The notes beneath the pieces were generated by a model that was not told where the DNA came from, did not search any database, and worked only from the letters and a program-made list of their open reading frames with translations. Source: Limnephilus marmoratus (lineage: Eukaryota > Arthropoda > Insecta > Trichoptera > Limnephilidae). From it: a stretch of DNA of 64,000 nucleotides. Shown piece after piece: positions 40,815-52,293 of this stretch. The DNA lies in NCBI GenBank assembly GCA_917880885.1, contig OU862917.1, positions 51,258,727-51,322,726 on the forward strand. The letters run 5' to 3'. The translations under genes and the position numbers were made by a program. Within the stretch, counting starts at the first letter, position 1; each line of letters starts with the position of its first letter.

Positions 40815-41155
40815 GTAAGAATCGGGGGGTCAGCGTGTCCAGGAGTGACGGACGTATAAATCCATCCCTCCAACAGCGATGCAAGATGATGGGTCGAGAA
40901 AGTCTGACTGGTGAGGTCAAAAGTTCTCCCTCCACCGGCCTCTCTCTATCTGGCCCGCCACATAGTTGGTGGGCAGACGTATCGCTGCCAAGACCTAGAC
41001 AAATCTCACCCGCCAACCCGGGCGCCTCTGTTAAGTCACCAATCGTATCGAACCACTTGGGATATCTTAATATGTAAGATAACTATAAAGTTATTGGTTA
41101 TCCAACTTGGTTCACGGGGCGGTGTGACGGTACCCATAATAGCCTCCCAAATTAT
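40815..41155 (+). repeat. Interspersed repeat family A, copy 3 (longest)
   Basis: Starts 'gggggtcagcgtgtccagga' and ends in a 'gtacccataatagcctccca' block and an AT-rich tail. It lies next to the LINE 3' end on the left and the SINE head on the right. No coding domain. Confidence 0.7.
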
Positions 41156-41162
41156 TATAAAT

Positions 41163-41252
41163 ACAATGTAACTGTGACGGCCTCTTTGGTCGTGGGGTAA
41201 GGCTATCACCTAGCAATCCGACGGTCGCGGGTTCAAATCCCGGCGTGCTTAA
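41163..41252 (+). mobile_element. SINE S1 tRNA-like head, separated from its body by a LINE
   Basis: 'tctttggtcgtggggtaagg' gives the A-box side and 'cgcgggttcaaatcccggc' the B box. The body resumes at 44148 after the inserted LINE. The spacer 'taaattttatttatt' is the left target copy. Confidence 0.78.
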
Positions 41253-41439
41253 GTAAATTTTATTTATTTACTTATTTATTAACGGTATAAATATACCATA
41301 AATACATATTACATGTCACAAAATATTAGTTGTAGGTACATAAGAAATAATTATAAAAAAGAGTTAAGTTAATTGTGGCATTTGATTAAGAAATAACACA
41401 AAGGGCTACAATTACATTCAATACTATAGTATAAATAAA

Positions 41440-42040
41440 ATTAATATTGATTGAAGATATATGAGAGAATAGCCTTCTTGTACCTAGCTTCTGTGCAGTT
41501 AATTAGATCCGCCACATCTGCGTATTAAGTGTAATTACTAACTACATGTAATCTAGGTAAAAGCGAGTGTTTCATGTACTCAGTCCTGTTGTTGTTACAT
41601 TGAAATAAGATTTTGGAGCGAGTTGCTCTACTGGGTATTTGAAATTCGATGAGCTTAGTTAAATCAGGACTGTCTATTTTACCATTTACAATTTTGAACA
41701 CAAATATTAAGTGGGATATAATTCTTCGATCTGAGAGATTTAATAAATTTAATTCTTTTGTAGTAGTTATAATTTATGTTTTCGATGGGAATACCGAGTT
41801 TAAAATTTATATGCCTTAGGAATTTGTGTTGAATTTTTTCGATTGTATCTGAATGTAATTTAAAATGGGGGGACCAGATCGAGGCGTTATATTCGACTTG
41901 ACTACGTACAGTTTTTACAGTTGAAATATTCCTAAAACCTCTGGTATTTCGAAGAATGAAGCCAAGCATTTTTGTTCCTTTATTAGTGATTGTGTTTATA
42001 TGGGATATACCTAAAGTTTAATTTTGAGTCGAAAATTATG
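41440..42040 (-). pseudogene. LINE ORF2 C-terminal region after internal deletion
   Basis: 'MLGDLGIIFDSKLNF' (thumb start) joins directly to the sequence after the endonuclease linker. Then come 'LGFILRNTRGFRNISTVKTV', 'YNASIWSPHFKLHSDTIEKI' and 'QHKFLRHINFKLGIPIENIN', with a frameshift near 41750. It corresponds to 51300-51600 of the LINE at 49622. Confidence 0.82.
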
Positions 42041-42493
42041 CCCAGATCCCCTAGCATGGTCGATCGACATAGGTTTTATCGAAAATGTCGGTAACTTGCC
42101 ATCGCTCCCGAGCACGACTGCAGGCCGCTAACGAATTTTCGATTCCATTTATATAATTAAAATACGATATTTTTGACAGTTTTTTACATTGAGTTCTGTA
42201 GTTATGAAATATCTTATAGTCGTTAAGGAAGTTGGATTCTTTAAAGTTTTTGTGTGCAATTTTTTTACAGATAACTAGTTTAATTGGCTCTCCGCTGAAC
42301 CATTTCGGGAACTTTGCTTCTTTGAAGTGTGAAAGTGGTACATAGTTTTCAATGGCTCTGTTAATAATTGTGTAAAATATTTCAAGATTATAGTTGTGTT
42401 GTCTGGTGAGTTATTCGTCGTGATGGTTATGCTTAGAGCGGGGTGGTGGCAGTCTAGGGGGAGGAGCTCGTCAACTGATTTAACAATATGAAT

Positions 42494-43095
42494 TCAGAGA
42501 TCACTACAGAATACCAAATCTAGCAGCCTATTATAGTTATTGTAGACTTGATTGACTTGATGTAAAGAGAGTAAGTTCGTCATATCTATTATTTCGCGTG
42601 CGTTTTCTGGCAGGCTTAGGTTTTTATAAGAGTTTTTATTCATCCAATCAATGCTAGGGGTATTATAGTCACCAAATACAATTGTTCTGGCATCAGGGTA
42701 TTTGTTTTTGAAGGTTTCGAGGTCATCAATATGGTTTCTGTAGACTGTGATGTTGGATCCTGGAGGAATGTAGACACATCCCAGTAAAATTTTACTTGAT
42801 TTAGATTTCAGTAATACGAATACCTGTTCCACGTCTAGATGTTTGCAAATTAATCGAGTAGTTGGCAGTGATTTATTAACGGATATAAGAACTCCTCTTC
42901 CTCTGGTTTTATAGCTGGTGGCTGGATTTCTGTCAAGGCGGTAGGTGTTGTAAGATGTAAATCCAAGTTCCTCGGTGTGAATATCAGGATCGAGCCAGGT
43001 TTCAGTAAGAAGAAATACATCGATGTTTTGAAGTAACGGAATAGTAGTTTGCAACTCTAAGAGTTTGGTGCGGCAGCCCCGGATGTTTTGGCCGT
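42494..43095 (-). pseudogene. LINE ORF2 apurinic-type endonuclease domain
   Basis: Open frame starting before the ORF1 stop with 'QNIRGCRTKLLELQTT', then 'VFLLTETWLDPDI' (motif with catalytic Glu), 'RGRGVLISVNKSL', 'LLGCVYIPPGS', 'ARTIVFGDYNTPSIDW' (catalytic GDxN) and 'YNRLLDLVFCSDL'. All landmark EN residues I looked for are there. ORF2 overlaps the end of ORF1 in another frame, so translation would need coupling or reinitiation. The RT is missing downstream. Confidence 0.87.
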
Positions 43096-43791
43096 ATCCA
43101 TTGATGTCTTTGAGTTTTTTGGAGTTGACTTAACTATTGTTGGCTTGCTGTTGATATATTTAATAGTTAGCCCGACTTCACCTCCTTGAATCCGACTTTC
43201 CATTGTATGACGTAGGTCCAACGAGTATTTTCTTTGATTTGGTGTTTGGTCGGAAAAAATTTTGATCGGAGAGTTGTTCAGGTAAAAGTTTTCTTTCCGG
43301 AGGATAGTCATTGCTTCAGTCGAATTTCTTAAGATAACTTTAATGGGTCTCGATTTATCAGGCCTCAGTGCTCCAAGACGAAATGTGTTGATTGAGTTTG
43401 GTTCTAAGTTGTTATCTATTTTCTTTAAAATATTTGTTATTTGTAAATTGTCATCCTCGATTTTTTCTATTTGGTTAATTTTTGAGCTTTCGGGAACGTT
43501 AATACTTATGAGATTATTTGCTCTGACCTTTCTCTCTTCAAGCTCATCGGCCGCTTCACATGTAGTTTCTAGTGAGTTAGGTTTGGAGGTTAGTGTTTTA
43601 ATTCCTGTTAGCTCACCCTCGAGTGCTGCCATTTTTGCAGCCATTTGCGCTATAGTTCCAAGAATAGCGTTGGTTTTCGGAATCATTTTCACAATTTGAT
43701 CCTTGTTCAGTTTGCTACTTGGGTCTATTATAAATTCAGTTAGGGCCTCATCCGCTTCTCTCGCCAGACTGATGAATCCCTGTGAGTCCAT
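43057..43791 (-). CDS. LINE ORF1 protein, 244 codons
   Basis: Starts with ATG (MDSQGFISLAREADEALTEF) and is open to a TAG at 43057. Residues about 45-65 have an Ala-rich helix ('IAQMAAKMAALEGEL'), about 90-190 an RRM-like RNA-binding region ('RANNLISINVPESS', 'LRPDKSRPIKVILRNS', 'ILRKENFYLNNSPIKIFSDQ'), and the tail is Lys/Thr/Ser rich. ORF1 proteins of non-LTR elements bind their own RNA. No zinc knuckle was found. It is the only complete ORF1 in the window; the element is defective because ORF2 lost its RT. Confidence 0.85.
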   Translation of the reverse strand: MDSQGFISLAREADEALTEFIIDPSSKLNKDQIVKMIPKTNAILGTIAQMAAKMAALEGELTGIKTLTSKPNSLETTCEAADELEERKVRANNLISINVPESSKINQIEKIEDDNLQITNILKKIDNNLEPNSINTFRLGALRPDKSRPIKVILRNSTEAMTILRKENFYLNNSPIKIFSDQTPNQRKYSLDLRHTMESRIQGGEVGLTIKYINSKPTIVKSTPKNSKTSMDTAKTSGAAAPNS

Positions 43792-44147
43792 TTTATTAGT
43801 TTATTAAAAAAAAAAATTTTTTTTTGAAAAAATGGAAGATGGTTTATTCTGGATCTAAGGTGACTTGAATTACTTGCTACTGTCGGCCGGGTAGCGCGGT
43901 AATAACTTGGTAGTAACTTGGGTGTCACGCGGTAGTAACTTGGGTGACAATAATGCTTATTGTTTAGACTTTTAATAATATTGATAATGCTCACTTAGTT
44001 AGATATTAGAATCCTGCAGGTTTGCACTACACTTCCTTTAACTTGCAGTTACTCTGTGGCTTATTTTATTAGTAGTTTCACTGTTTAAAACAACTATAAA
44101 CTGTTAATTAGTATTGAGCGCAAAATTGAACGTGCTCCCAGTGTCAC

Positions 44148-44482
44148 TTGTAAATATGTTATTGATTGATTCGTGTTATTTCACAATGCATTAATTAAAA
44201 ATAATATATGCCTGGTATATTCACGGCACGTTCTAGAGCGGAAGACACTCTCAGTGTCGCCCTAGTGCAAGACCACCATTCAGAATTGAAACGTTGCTTG
44301 AAATGACTTTAGCCGTGTTTGGTCATCAGATCTGAATAGCCAGGTACTTCCCCACCTCCTTTTTCCCATTCCCTTCCCCTCACAACCACCTTCAGCTTTA
44401 CAACATACCCCAATCGGGGATGCCATAGTCTCACTGGCTCCAGGCGGGTGTAGTTGGGTATATTGTGTGATATTCACATAAA
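44148..44482 (+). mobile_element. SINE S1 body, continuation of 41163-41252
   Basis: Resumes at 'taaatatgttattgattgat', then the S1 signature 'gcaagaccaccattcagaat', 'tagccgtgtttggtcat' and 'gggatgccatagtctcactg'. It lacks its own tRNA head, explained by the LINE insertion. Confidence 0.8.
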
Positions 44483-45169
44483 AAGCTACTTGCCAACATA
44501 TCTAAAATCTTACCCATGAATTGCTATTTCTATGCTATGCTATTTCCGCGTGACAATTCGCAATAATTTAGCATTGAAATGTATTATTTGTACTGAAATT
44601 TAAAAGTTTTGTTAATGGAACGAAATTAATCGGTTTATTTCCTACGAGAGCGTATTATATATTGTTTCAATCAACAATTCGGATCTTCAGTTTGCAGGCA
44701 ATTCAACAACACAATAAAGATGTCGTCATTTGGAAGAAATGTCACCAAGCATGAAATGCGCGACTCAACGTCATAAGTCATAAAGCATGAAATGCGCAAG
44801 TTATAAATCTGATACGACCACTTTAATTACCATAAAAAGATATTTACAGACATTAGAATAAACAGATTTAAAATAACAGCAACAAAGCTATTGTGCTTCA
44901 TTTATGTTAAACACGTCGGTATTCGAAGTGATTCTATTTATAACCAGACAATCTCGACTGACATAACCATTAAGATGGAGCCATACTAAATAATGCAAAA
45001 TCACACAAAATCATATGTTTTTAATTTGAAAATTTGATCGCTTAGAAGTATTATAGATGCTTCAATTAAATACTGCGTGTAGAACATAAGTACCTTGGCC
45101 CCTAAAAATATCGGTCAAGTCTTTTAATAAGCTTATAAAAAAATAAAGTATCTATAAGGCTTATAAAAA
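44483..45169. other. No feature recognised
   Basis: AT-rich; a short duplicated phrase 'aagcatgaaatgcgc' occurs at about 44748 and 44783. Confidence 0.45.
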
Positions 45170-45655
45170 ACACTTTCATCTTTCAAGTCCAAACTCTCCT
45201 ATTTATAAACCCATTTTCGGATATGGTTTTATTATATAATGTGACAAATTCAGTTTCTTTTATAATAGTCGCAAAAAAAAATTATACTTACTTACGCCCG
45301 AAATTCTCAAATCAAAATATGCATTTTCGCGTTGTTATTTTACAATACGGCTGCTAGTCGACGAATTTTTTTTTTAAAGTGAACCCTATGACGTCCACCG
45401 AAGAACTACTGAATACGTCACACCCATTTTCAGTCAGACCTCCCCCGGCCGTAGCGGGGAACAGACGTTAGGCTCCGCGTAGCTTGATTTCGTAAAATCA
45501 ATTAAAAATTTCAGTTTTGTTACAATAAACAAACAATGCGTAAAAAACGAGAATGTTTTTTACAGGATTTACGAAATCAACTTTCAAAAAAATCTCAATT
45601 ACCTTTTCCAACCTTTCCAAAAGCTTTTTCTCAACTATTTTCAATCTCTGTAGTC
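45170..45655 (-). repeat. Interspersed repeat family B, copy 2
   Basis: Reverse-complement counterpart of 4823-5275. The shared region covers about 450 bp with indels in the A/T runs. Confidence 0.75.
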
Positions 45656-46309
45656 TAAACTTTTCAGAAAAATAACGACGTTATTCCATACCACGCGATA
45701 TGAGTACTTTTAGTGAAACCAAACGTCAACGAACCTAATTTCAGTCGAAAAAGGTTAAAAATTGCAAGCATCTACACGACAATGAACAAGTTTTTCGTAG
45801 TTAATAATTAATACGTTGGGGAAAGCATACAAAATAAAAAATGATATCAGGTTTCCATACAAAAAAACTGATTAATGTTCAACACATAGTACATTTTGTG
45901 TATTGTGCTGATCAATGCTGATTTGCCACCTATTTTTGATTACATCATTATGGCTGAAAATTCTATTTTTACTTCTTATTTTTATATTCTTTTTCCAACA
46001 TCCTGTGTCCGATGTGTGATCTCACTTAGTAGTGGTAGTGAGTGGTAGGTGATCAGTGGAGCCATGTGTCAAGTTTTATACATTTTTTGCAGGTGTGCAT
46101 ATTTGGTTTAGTTATATCTATCTATATTTAGCTATCATGCCCCAAGGAAATGATTTCTATGTCAGAGTGCCTCTTATTCATACCAGCTAAAAATAATGTA
46201 GACAATGAGTGCGGTATGGGTCATTTTGGTTTGGTCCGTAAGTACTTCCAATATAAAAAGAAAATCTATTTATAATTTGGTATTTAAACTTATTTCTTCT
46301 TATATATCC
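45656..46309. other. No feature recognised
   Basis: AT-rich DNA, no recognised repeat. Confidence 0.45.
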
Positions 46310-46870
46310 AAATCAATATTTGTTTGTTTATTTGTGTGTTTGTTTGTATGTTTGTTTATTTATTTGTATGTTATGCGCTGCCATACCGTTCATCCGATTG
46401 CGATGAATCTTGGGTGATTTGTTGTGCGCACACCCGGGAAGGTTATAGGCTATTTAGGTATAATGGTAAGCTCTGGCGGATGAAATTTGTACAAATGAAA
46501 ATGAGTGTATCTATATATAAAAAATTCAAAATATGTTTGTTTCTGGGTTTGTATTTACGAATATATACATATATATATATATATATATGTCTGCTGTGCG
46601 TTACTAAACCATTCATCCGATTGCGATGAAATTTTGGGGATTTGATGTGCGGATCACCTCGATTCTTTCTGTGTAAATTAGTGAGCTCTGCCATCATGAA
46701 ATTATGCATTGCTAAACCGTTCATCAGATTGCGATGAAACTTTGGGGTTTTGATGTGCGCTTGACGGCGATGATTTCTATATAAAATAGTGAGCTCTGGC
46801 ATCATGATATTATACATTGCCAAACCGTTCATACGATTGCGATGATACTTTGGGATTTGATGTGCGCATG
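46310..46870 (+). repeat. Irregular tandem repeat (about 120-240 bp units) with microsatellites
   Basis: The phrase 'accgttcatccgattgcgatga' and variants recurs at about 46386, 46608, 46713 and 46822, followed each time by 'ttgatgtgcg' wording. Microsatellites (TTTG)n at 46321 and (TA)n at 46565 lie in the array. 'tctatatataaaaaattcaa' at 46509 looks like a Helitron 5' end. The 173-codon minus-strand frame through it is composition-driven. Confidence 0.7.
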
Positions 46871-47320
46871 TATTTAAATTTGTATTTGTATTTAAAAATA
46901 AATAAATAAAAATTAGTTCGTACCAGAAAATCACATTATAACGCGATTTTTTCACACGGTTCATATTCTATATACCAGTTTTCGTTACGTGGTTCATATT
47001 CTATGCACACTTTTCGTCACAGGATTCATTTTCAATAGCATAAAATAATTAAGTTTATTTAATTTTCGATATTTGTTTTTTGGGGTGTTAAAAAAGTTTA
47101 TTTAAATTTGACAGCTAAGCATCACAAAATGATGTGAAAATTATGTACAGAGGATACGACGTTATTTTTATTATATTAATTTTGTATAATTTTTGCAAAG
47201 TAGGTACCTACATTTATTTGACCTTGAAGGATAGATACTTTTTTTTAACATTTCCAAGAGTGTAATTATTTACGTTATTTTCATTTATCTTTAGATTATT
47301 ACATTACCCAGACTTGCAGC
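46871..47320. other. No feature recognised
   Basis: AT-rich flank of the large hAT element. Confidence 0.45.
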
Positions 47321-47529
47321 CAGGGCCGTCTTAAACTAGGCTGGGGCCCTTGGGCACACAAGAATTTGGGGCCCTTTTGGAAAGTAAAAAAGTGAATTAT
47401 AATAACATTTTTTTAGTAAGTATGACCATTTATTAAAGGTAATCAAATACCTATAGTATGATATAATTTGTCATTAATGATGTTAGAATGCTGCTGGTTT
47501 TTTGGTTACGATTACGATAACGGTTTCTT

Positions 47530-47812
47530 TCGGGATTTCTGTTGAGCAAAATCTTCTATTATATCCTTAAAGTCATTTTTTTTAAGTAGGTATATCACTT
47601 TCTATGCACATAATTGACAAATTACTCAGTCGTTCTTGTAATATTGTTGTTCGCAATTCATTTTTTATTCTTTTAAGCTGCGAAAATGACCGCTCTCCAC
47701 TACAATTGGTAACCATTAGGCAAAGGAATATTCTTGTAGCAATTTCTACGTTTGGAAAAGTTTCTTCCAATTTATCTGATTTTATTAGTATTAAATGAAA
47801 GAACACACTTTG
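47530..47812 (-). pseudogene. hAT transposase C-terminus (dimerisation domain)
   Basis: 'LEETFPNVEIATRIFLCLMV', 'TNCSGERSFSQLKRIKNELR' and 'ILQERLSNLSIMCIES', then 'DFKDIIEDFAQQK' near the end: the standard hAT C-terminal block. The upstream catalytic region is cut by the Penelope insertion at about 47813. Confidence 0.85.
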
Positions 47813-47857
47813 TAAAACACCACTTTTTATTATAATTGATATTTAAAAGCCAACCAG

Positions 47858-47884
47858 GTTTCGCTCGATCTCGAGCTTCATCAG
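47858..47884 (-). ncRNA. Hammerhead ribozyme core (PLE-3)
   Basis: Minus strand: CTGATGA, stem II GCTCG-AGAT-CGAGC, GAAACCTGG. Clean core. Confidence 0.82.
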
Positions 47885-48089
47885 GGCTATTATAACAACT
47901 AAAGTTAATTATCTACAGACATACATATATAAAAGACATTAACAGGATGAGTGAAAGAGCTAGCAATATTATAGACAACACCCTATTGGTGCCAGAAAGT
48001 GAAGCAAATTGACAAGAGGGAGACAACAATAATTACAGGATGAGTAAGTAAAGGGGTGAGGGAGAGGGAAGGAGTTGTTTAAGAAGAGT

Positions 48090-48609
48090 TTAGCGGAATA
48101 AATTAAAAATGGGACTATGAGATAAATTGATTTGGTTATTAATAATATTTGATTTATTATTAACGGCTTTTTTTATTTCGAGGGCTTCTAGATTGTTTAA
48201 CCTAATTCCGATTCCATTTTTATGTAATATTTTAGTCCCGGAGGTTTTATCGAATGAGTGGTTAGTTTCTAGTAGATGGTTTGCAAATTCTGAAAAAGCA
48301 TTACTATTTAAACATCTTAGATGTTCTTTAATTCTTATGTTTACATTTCGGGCCGTTTTTCCAATGTAAAATGCAGAGCAATCATTACAACTTAGTTTAT
48401 ATACGCCAGAGTGGCTAAATTTATCATCAATATCTTTAGTGTTAATTAAATATTTACCTAAGTTGTTATTAGTGTAAAAGGCGGGTTTTATTTCCGGAGG
48501 GAATTTTTTTACGCTTAACGAAGAAAAGTTATTCGTAAACAGTACTTTACGCCATTGGAATTGGTGATTAGTATTTATATTATTATTAGGATTATTAAAA
48601 AGAAATTGT
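48090..48609 (-). pseudogene. PLE-3 linker and GIY-YIG endonuclease
   Basis: Open frame from 'NTNHQFQWRKVLFTNNFSSL' through 'IKPAFYTNNNLGKYL', 'VYKLSCNDCSAFYIGKTARN', 'EHLRCLNSNAFSEFANHLLE', 'TKILHKNGIGIRL' to a stop at 48090-48092. The complete nuclease domain is present; the RT is absent from this arm. About 170 codons without an internal stop. Confidence 0.83.
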
Positions 48610-48619
48610 TTGCTTCAAA

Positions 48620-49621
48620 GTGTTTGCTTCCTTCGATAAAATTTTATCGGCTAGTGCTGCCAATAAAGCAAAATATTATAAAAACTATTCCATTAAATAC
48701 AGACTTATGTGTTTAGATATATATTTTTACAAAGAGTGTTTAAAGTGCAAAGTGTTTCCGAACTATATTAATGTAAATTTTAATCGTGTCAAAAATAATA
48801 ATTTATCTAAACCCTCGATGTACCAAGCCAAAATAGCATGGCTAAAAGAAGATCTGAAAAATGCATACAAAAAACGGAACAATATTAAATTAAAACTTAA
48901 ACTCTTACATATTGAACTTGTTCATGAACTTCATGCGGTTGAATGGGACCTGTTCGATGATAAAATTAGAAACTTCGTTTCTATTAAAGCATTTAAAAAA
49001 CGTGAAACCTTAAACAAGAAACTAAAAAACTTGTGCATTCCTTACCAAACGCTAAATAATAGTAACCATATAAAACATACACATCAGTTTTTTGATCGTG
49101 TCAAAAATCTCTCTTCTGGACAATTTAACAATCAAGAAATCGACCTCTTAGCTAAAGGTCTTAAATATAACTTAAAATATAATAAAAATAACTTCAATAA
49201 TGCTATTCAAAATGTTGCAGTAGACATCGAAACTGCTCTGTTTAATAAACCAAAACCGTTTCTATACAAAAGTGCCGAAACCTTAAAAAAATTAATTCCA
49301 AAATTCAATCTTCACCTGAAAGCAGATCCCGAAGCTATCACCATGAAGAATATACGTAATAAGTTAAAAAACAACAATTTAATCTTGACGAAAGCTGACA
49401 AAGGCAACACTGTTATCATATTAAACAAAAGTGATTACAACTCAAAAATTGAAGATTTCATCAAAAATGATATGTTTAGTGTTTTACCAACTGACCCTAC
49501 CGTAAAATATTTAGATAATGTAAAATGTGCCCTAAAAAATTGTAAAAACTCTATTTTTCACGATGAGTCATATCACCAAACAAAGTTTCTCACAAAAAAT
49601 CCCAAACCACCAAAGTTTTGG
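48620..49621 (+). CDS. Penelope RT, N-terminal region, open frame, C-truncated
   Basis: An uninterrupted frame of about 334 codons (the ATG near 48620 may be internal) with the N-terminal extension typical of Penelope RTs: 'IKAFKKRETLNKKLKNL', the conserved 'LTKADKGNTVIILNKSDY' block at about residue 255, then 'HQTKFLTKNPKPPKF'. The next expected motif (YGLPKIHK) is missing because a LINE is joined here, adding a few foreign residues and a stop. The catalytic YxDD lies beyond the break, so no activity is possible. Confidence 0.85.
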
Positions 49622-52105
49622 ACCTGGTAAACTTTCTAAACTTTCACCAACATAATTTTATATATAATAATAACAATCGCTTATTAGACTTAGCTTTATC
49701 AAACTATCCTAAAATATCTGTAGAACTCTCAAATGACCCACTCCTACCAATAGATAATCACCACCCTCCCCTATACATTAAAATTAAATATTAAATGCGA
49801 TAATGAAAGAATACCTGTACAAAGAGTCCTAAACTTTAAACGAGCCGACTTCGACTCCATTAACAGCTATCTCTCAAATACAGACTGGTCTTTTTTATCC
49901 GATGAAAACATTGATGAATCTATAGACCAACTTTATTTAAACTTATCTAATACTATTGAATCCTATGTACCTTTTTATACACCGAGAAACTATACCTACC
50001 CGGTTTGGTTCTCACCAGAGCTTACTGCCTCTCTTCAGCAAAAAAAGAGTCAACACAAAAAATTCAAACACAGCAAATCCATAAGTGATTATATAATCTT
50101 TAGCGAAACCAGGAAAAATGTAAAAATCTTTCCAAAAAATGTTACAAAAAGTATATAACCTCTATCGAGGACACTGCCTTTAAATCCAAAAATCTTTGGA
50201 AATTTCTTAAAAAAATAAACAATGAAAACACAGAATACCCGCCAATAATGCAAATGAACGGAACCAGTGTAAACAATACACAGGACATTGTAAACCTTTT
50301 TTCGGATTTCTTCAAAAATGTTTATGATGAAGAAACCCCAGATGACAAAATACCTGATTACAAATTTAGCAAGACTACACACTTAACGCATTGCCATATC
50401 ACACAAAACACTGCGAATAGAATTACTTTCCTTAGACACTGACAAATCCACTGGCCCAGAGAACATTCCACCAATATTCCTCAAAAAATGCTCTAATACA
50501 TTATCTAAACCACTCACATTATTATTCAACCGTCTCTTGACCCTTGGACACTTTCCAGACCGCTGGAAATCTAGCTTCATTACACCTATCTACAAAAAAG
50601 GAGACGACACTAATATAGCCAATTATCGCCCCATTTGTATACAGTCAGTACTACCTAAGCTTTTTGAATCACTGGTCCTTGATGAAATCTATCCCAAATT
50701 AATAAAATTAATTGACCAAAAACAGCACGGTTTTATCAAAGGTAGATCTACCGCAACTAATTAAACAATATTTCAAAATTTCATAATACAATCTTTTGCA
50801 GAAAATAAACAAGTCGACAGTATATACAGACTTTTCGAAGGCATTTGACAAAGTATCCCATAAACTACTAATCCAAAAACTATTTGCTCTAGGAATAAGG
50901 GATAACATGCTAAAATGGTTTACTAGCTATTTATTAAATCGTAAACTGTTTGTGAAAATAAAATCATGGATGTCGAAAGCTTTCTGGGCTACTAGTGGCC
51001 TACCACAAGGTAGTCACCTTGGCCCGGTTTTGTTCCTCATTTTCATCAATGATATAACCAATTGCTTCAACGATGTCGAGGTATTGCTCTTTGCTGATGA
51101 CATCAAGCTATACAAGAAAATAACTGATGTAAATCATTGCCATATACTTCAGTCAAATATTAGTATGTTTAAAGATTGGTGCGTTCTAAATAATTTATTC
51201 TTAAATGTAGAAAAGTGCAAAACCTTGACTTTCTTCAGAAATAAAAATCCTGTTTTATTCGAATATTCCATCAATAACACAGCTTTAGAAAGAGTCACGG
51301 AAATGAGAGATCTTGGAATTATTTTGGATGAAAAACTAAGTTTCGCCAATCATATCCACCAAATTGTAAACAAAGGTATGAAAACACTAGGCTTCGTACT
51401 AAGAACAACCAAAAACTTTAATTCCATACAAGTCATTAAATTATTATATGTATCTCTAGTTAGAAGTCTAATGGAATATAACTCGGTAGTTTGGTCTCCA
51501 TCTTACAAAATTCACATTAATAACATTGAGCGAATACAAAAAAAAATTTCTGTGTTTTATAAATTTTAAATTAAATATCCCACTAGAAGACTTGAAATAT
51601 AATTTTTTATTAAATGTTTTAAAAATACACACACTAGAAGACAGACGTAAAATAAACGACTTAACATTTTTATTCAAAATACTTAACTCTAAATTTGACT
51701 GTTGCGAACTACTGCAACTCATAAACTTACGAATACCGACAGTAACTACACGACAAAATACACTATTCTACTGTAGCATTCATAAGCGGAACTACATTGC
51801 CCACTCTCCGATACAACGATTTCACACTATGGGAAATCAGTACTTAGGTGATATTGACATATTTGACATAAACTTGGCGAAATTTGTTGATCTTTTAAAA
51901 AACTTATTATTCCAAAACTATTCCTAAACCTATCTGTTTTTCTGAAAACTTATGAAATCGCTGTATTTTTGTATTTTTATAACTTGTGTGCTTTTTATCA
52001 AATTTTATTTTTATTATTCTGTATATGTTAAATAATCTGTCATGAATCATTTGTACTACCAAAATGTAAAAGCCCATTGGGCGTTAAATAAATAAATAAA
52101 ATAAA
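49622..52105 (+). pseudogene. Jockey/CR1-like LINE ORF2 with 3' tail
   Basis: Begins in the endonuclease end ('NNNNRLLDLALSNYPKIS') and proceeds through the linker, RT fingers 'NYRPICIQSVLPKLFESLVL', motif A 'TDFSKAFDKV' (50825), motif B 'SGLPQGSHLGPVLF', motif C 'LFADDIKLY' (51095), thumb 'MRDLGIILDEKLSF' and C-terminus 'NLRIPTVTTRQNTLFY' to a stop at 51925. Frameshifts near 49785, 50130, 50425 and 51540 and a stop at 50762 disable it, but all catalytic Asp codons survive. The tail is 'aagcccattgggcgtt' plus (AAAT)n, as at 22697. Confidence 0.88.
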
Positions 52106-52172
52106 AAGTAAAATATAATGAATAACTTATTACTTTGTATAAAACCACTATTTTTCAAAACAATATCAACAT

Positions 52173-52200
52173 GTTTCGACAACAATGTTGTCTTCATCAG
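52173..52200 (-). ncRNA. Hammerhead ribozyme core
   Basis: Minus strand: CTGATGA, stem II GACAAC-ATT-GTTGTC (nearly continuous), GAAACATG. Intact. Confidence 0.8.
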
Positions 52201-52211
52201 GATATGTTACT

Positions 52212-52239
52212 ATGATGAAGACAACATTGTTGTCGAAAC
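52212..52239 (+). ncRNA. Hammerhead core, mutated (C lost from CTGATGA)
   Basis: Mirror of the previous copy, but the core reads ATGATGA instead of CTGATGA, so it is probably inactive. Confidence 0.7.
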
Positions 52240-52293
52240 ATGTTGATATTGTTGTTAAAAATAGTGGTTTTATACAAAGTAATAAGTTATTCA

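Larger units (their letters stand above)
41255..44147 (-). mobile_element. LINE with 5' UTR, ORF1, endonuclease and deleted RT, inserted in SINE S1
   Basis: Minus-strand order: 5' UTR (43800-44147), ORF1 (43057-43791), ORF2 endonuclease (42494 to about 43095), a short linker, then a jump to the ORF2 thumb/C-terminus (41440-42040) and a (TAAA)-type tail at about 41255-41280. Imperfect copies of 'taaat.ttttattta' at 41245 and 44148 look like the target duplication. The whole RT palm is missing, an internal deletion of roughly 1.5 kb by comparison with the other LINEs. Confidence 0.82.
47813..49621. mobile_element. Penelope-like element PLE-3, inverted two-part copy
   Basis: Minus-strand part 47813-48609 carries the GIY-YIG end and a hammerhead. 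Plus-strand part about 48612-49621 carries the N-terminal RT region. They meet at about 48612 head-to-head. The 5' part of the RT sits next to the inverted 3' part. The right side is cut by a LINE at 49622. The hammerhead type differs from PLE-1 and PLE-2, so this is a third family. Confidence 0.8.

Noticed and set aside
46443..46964. 173-codon minus-strand frame with repeated 'KYHRNRMNGL' words
   Set aside because: Produced by the tandem array; no start or domain.
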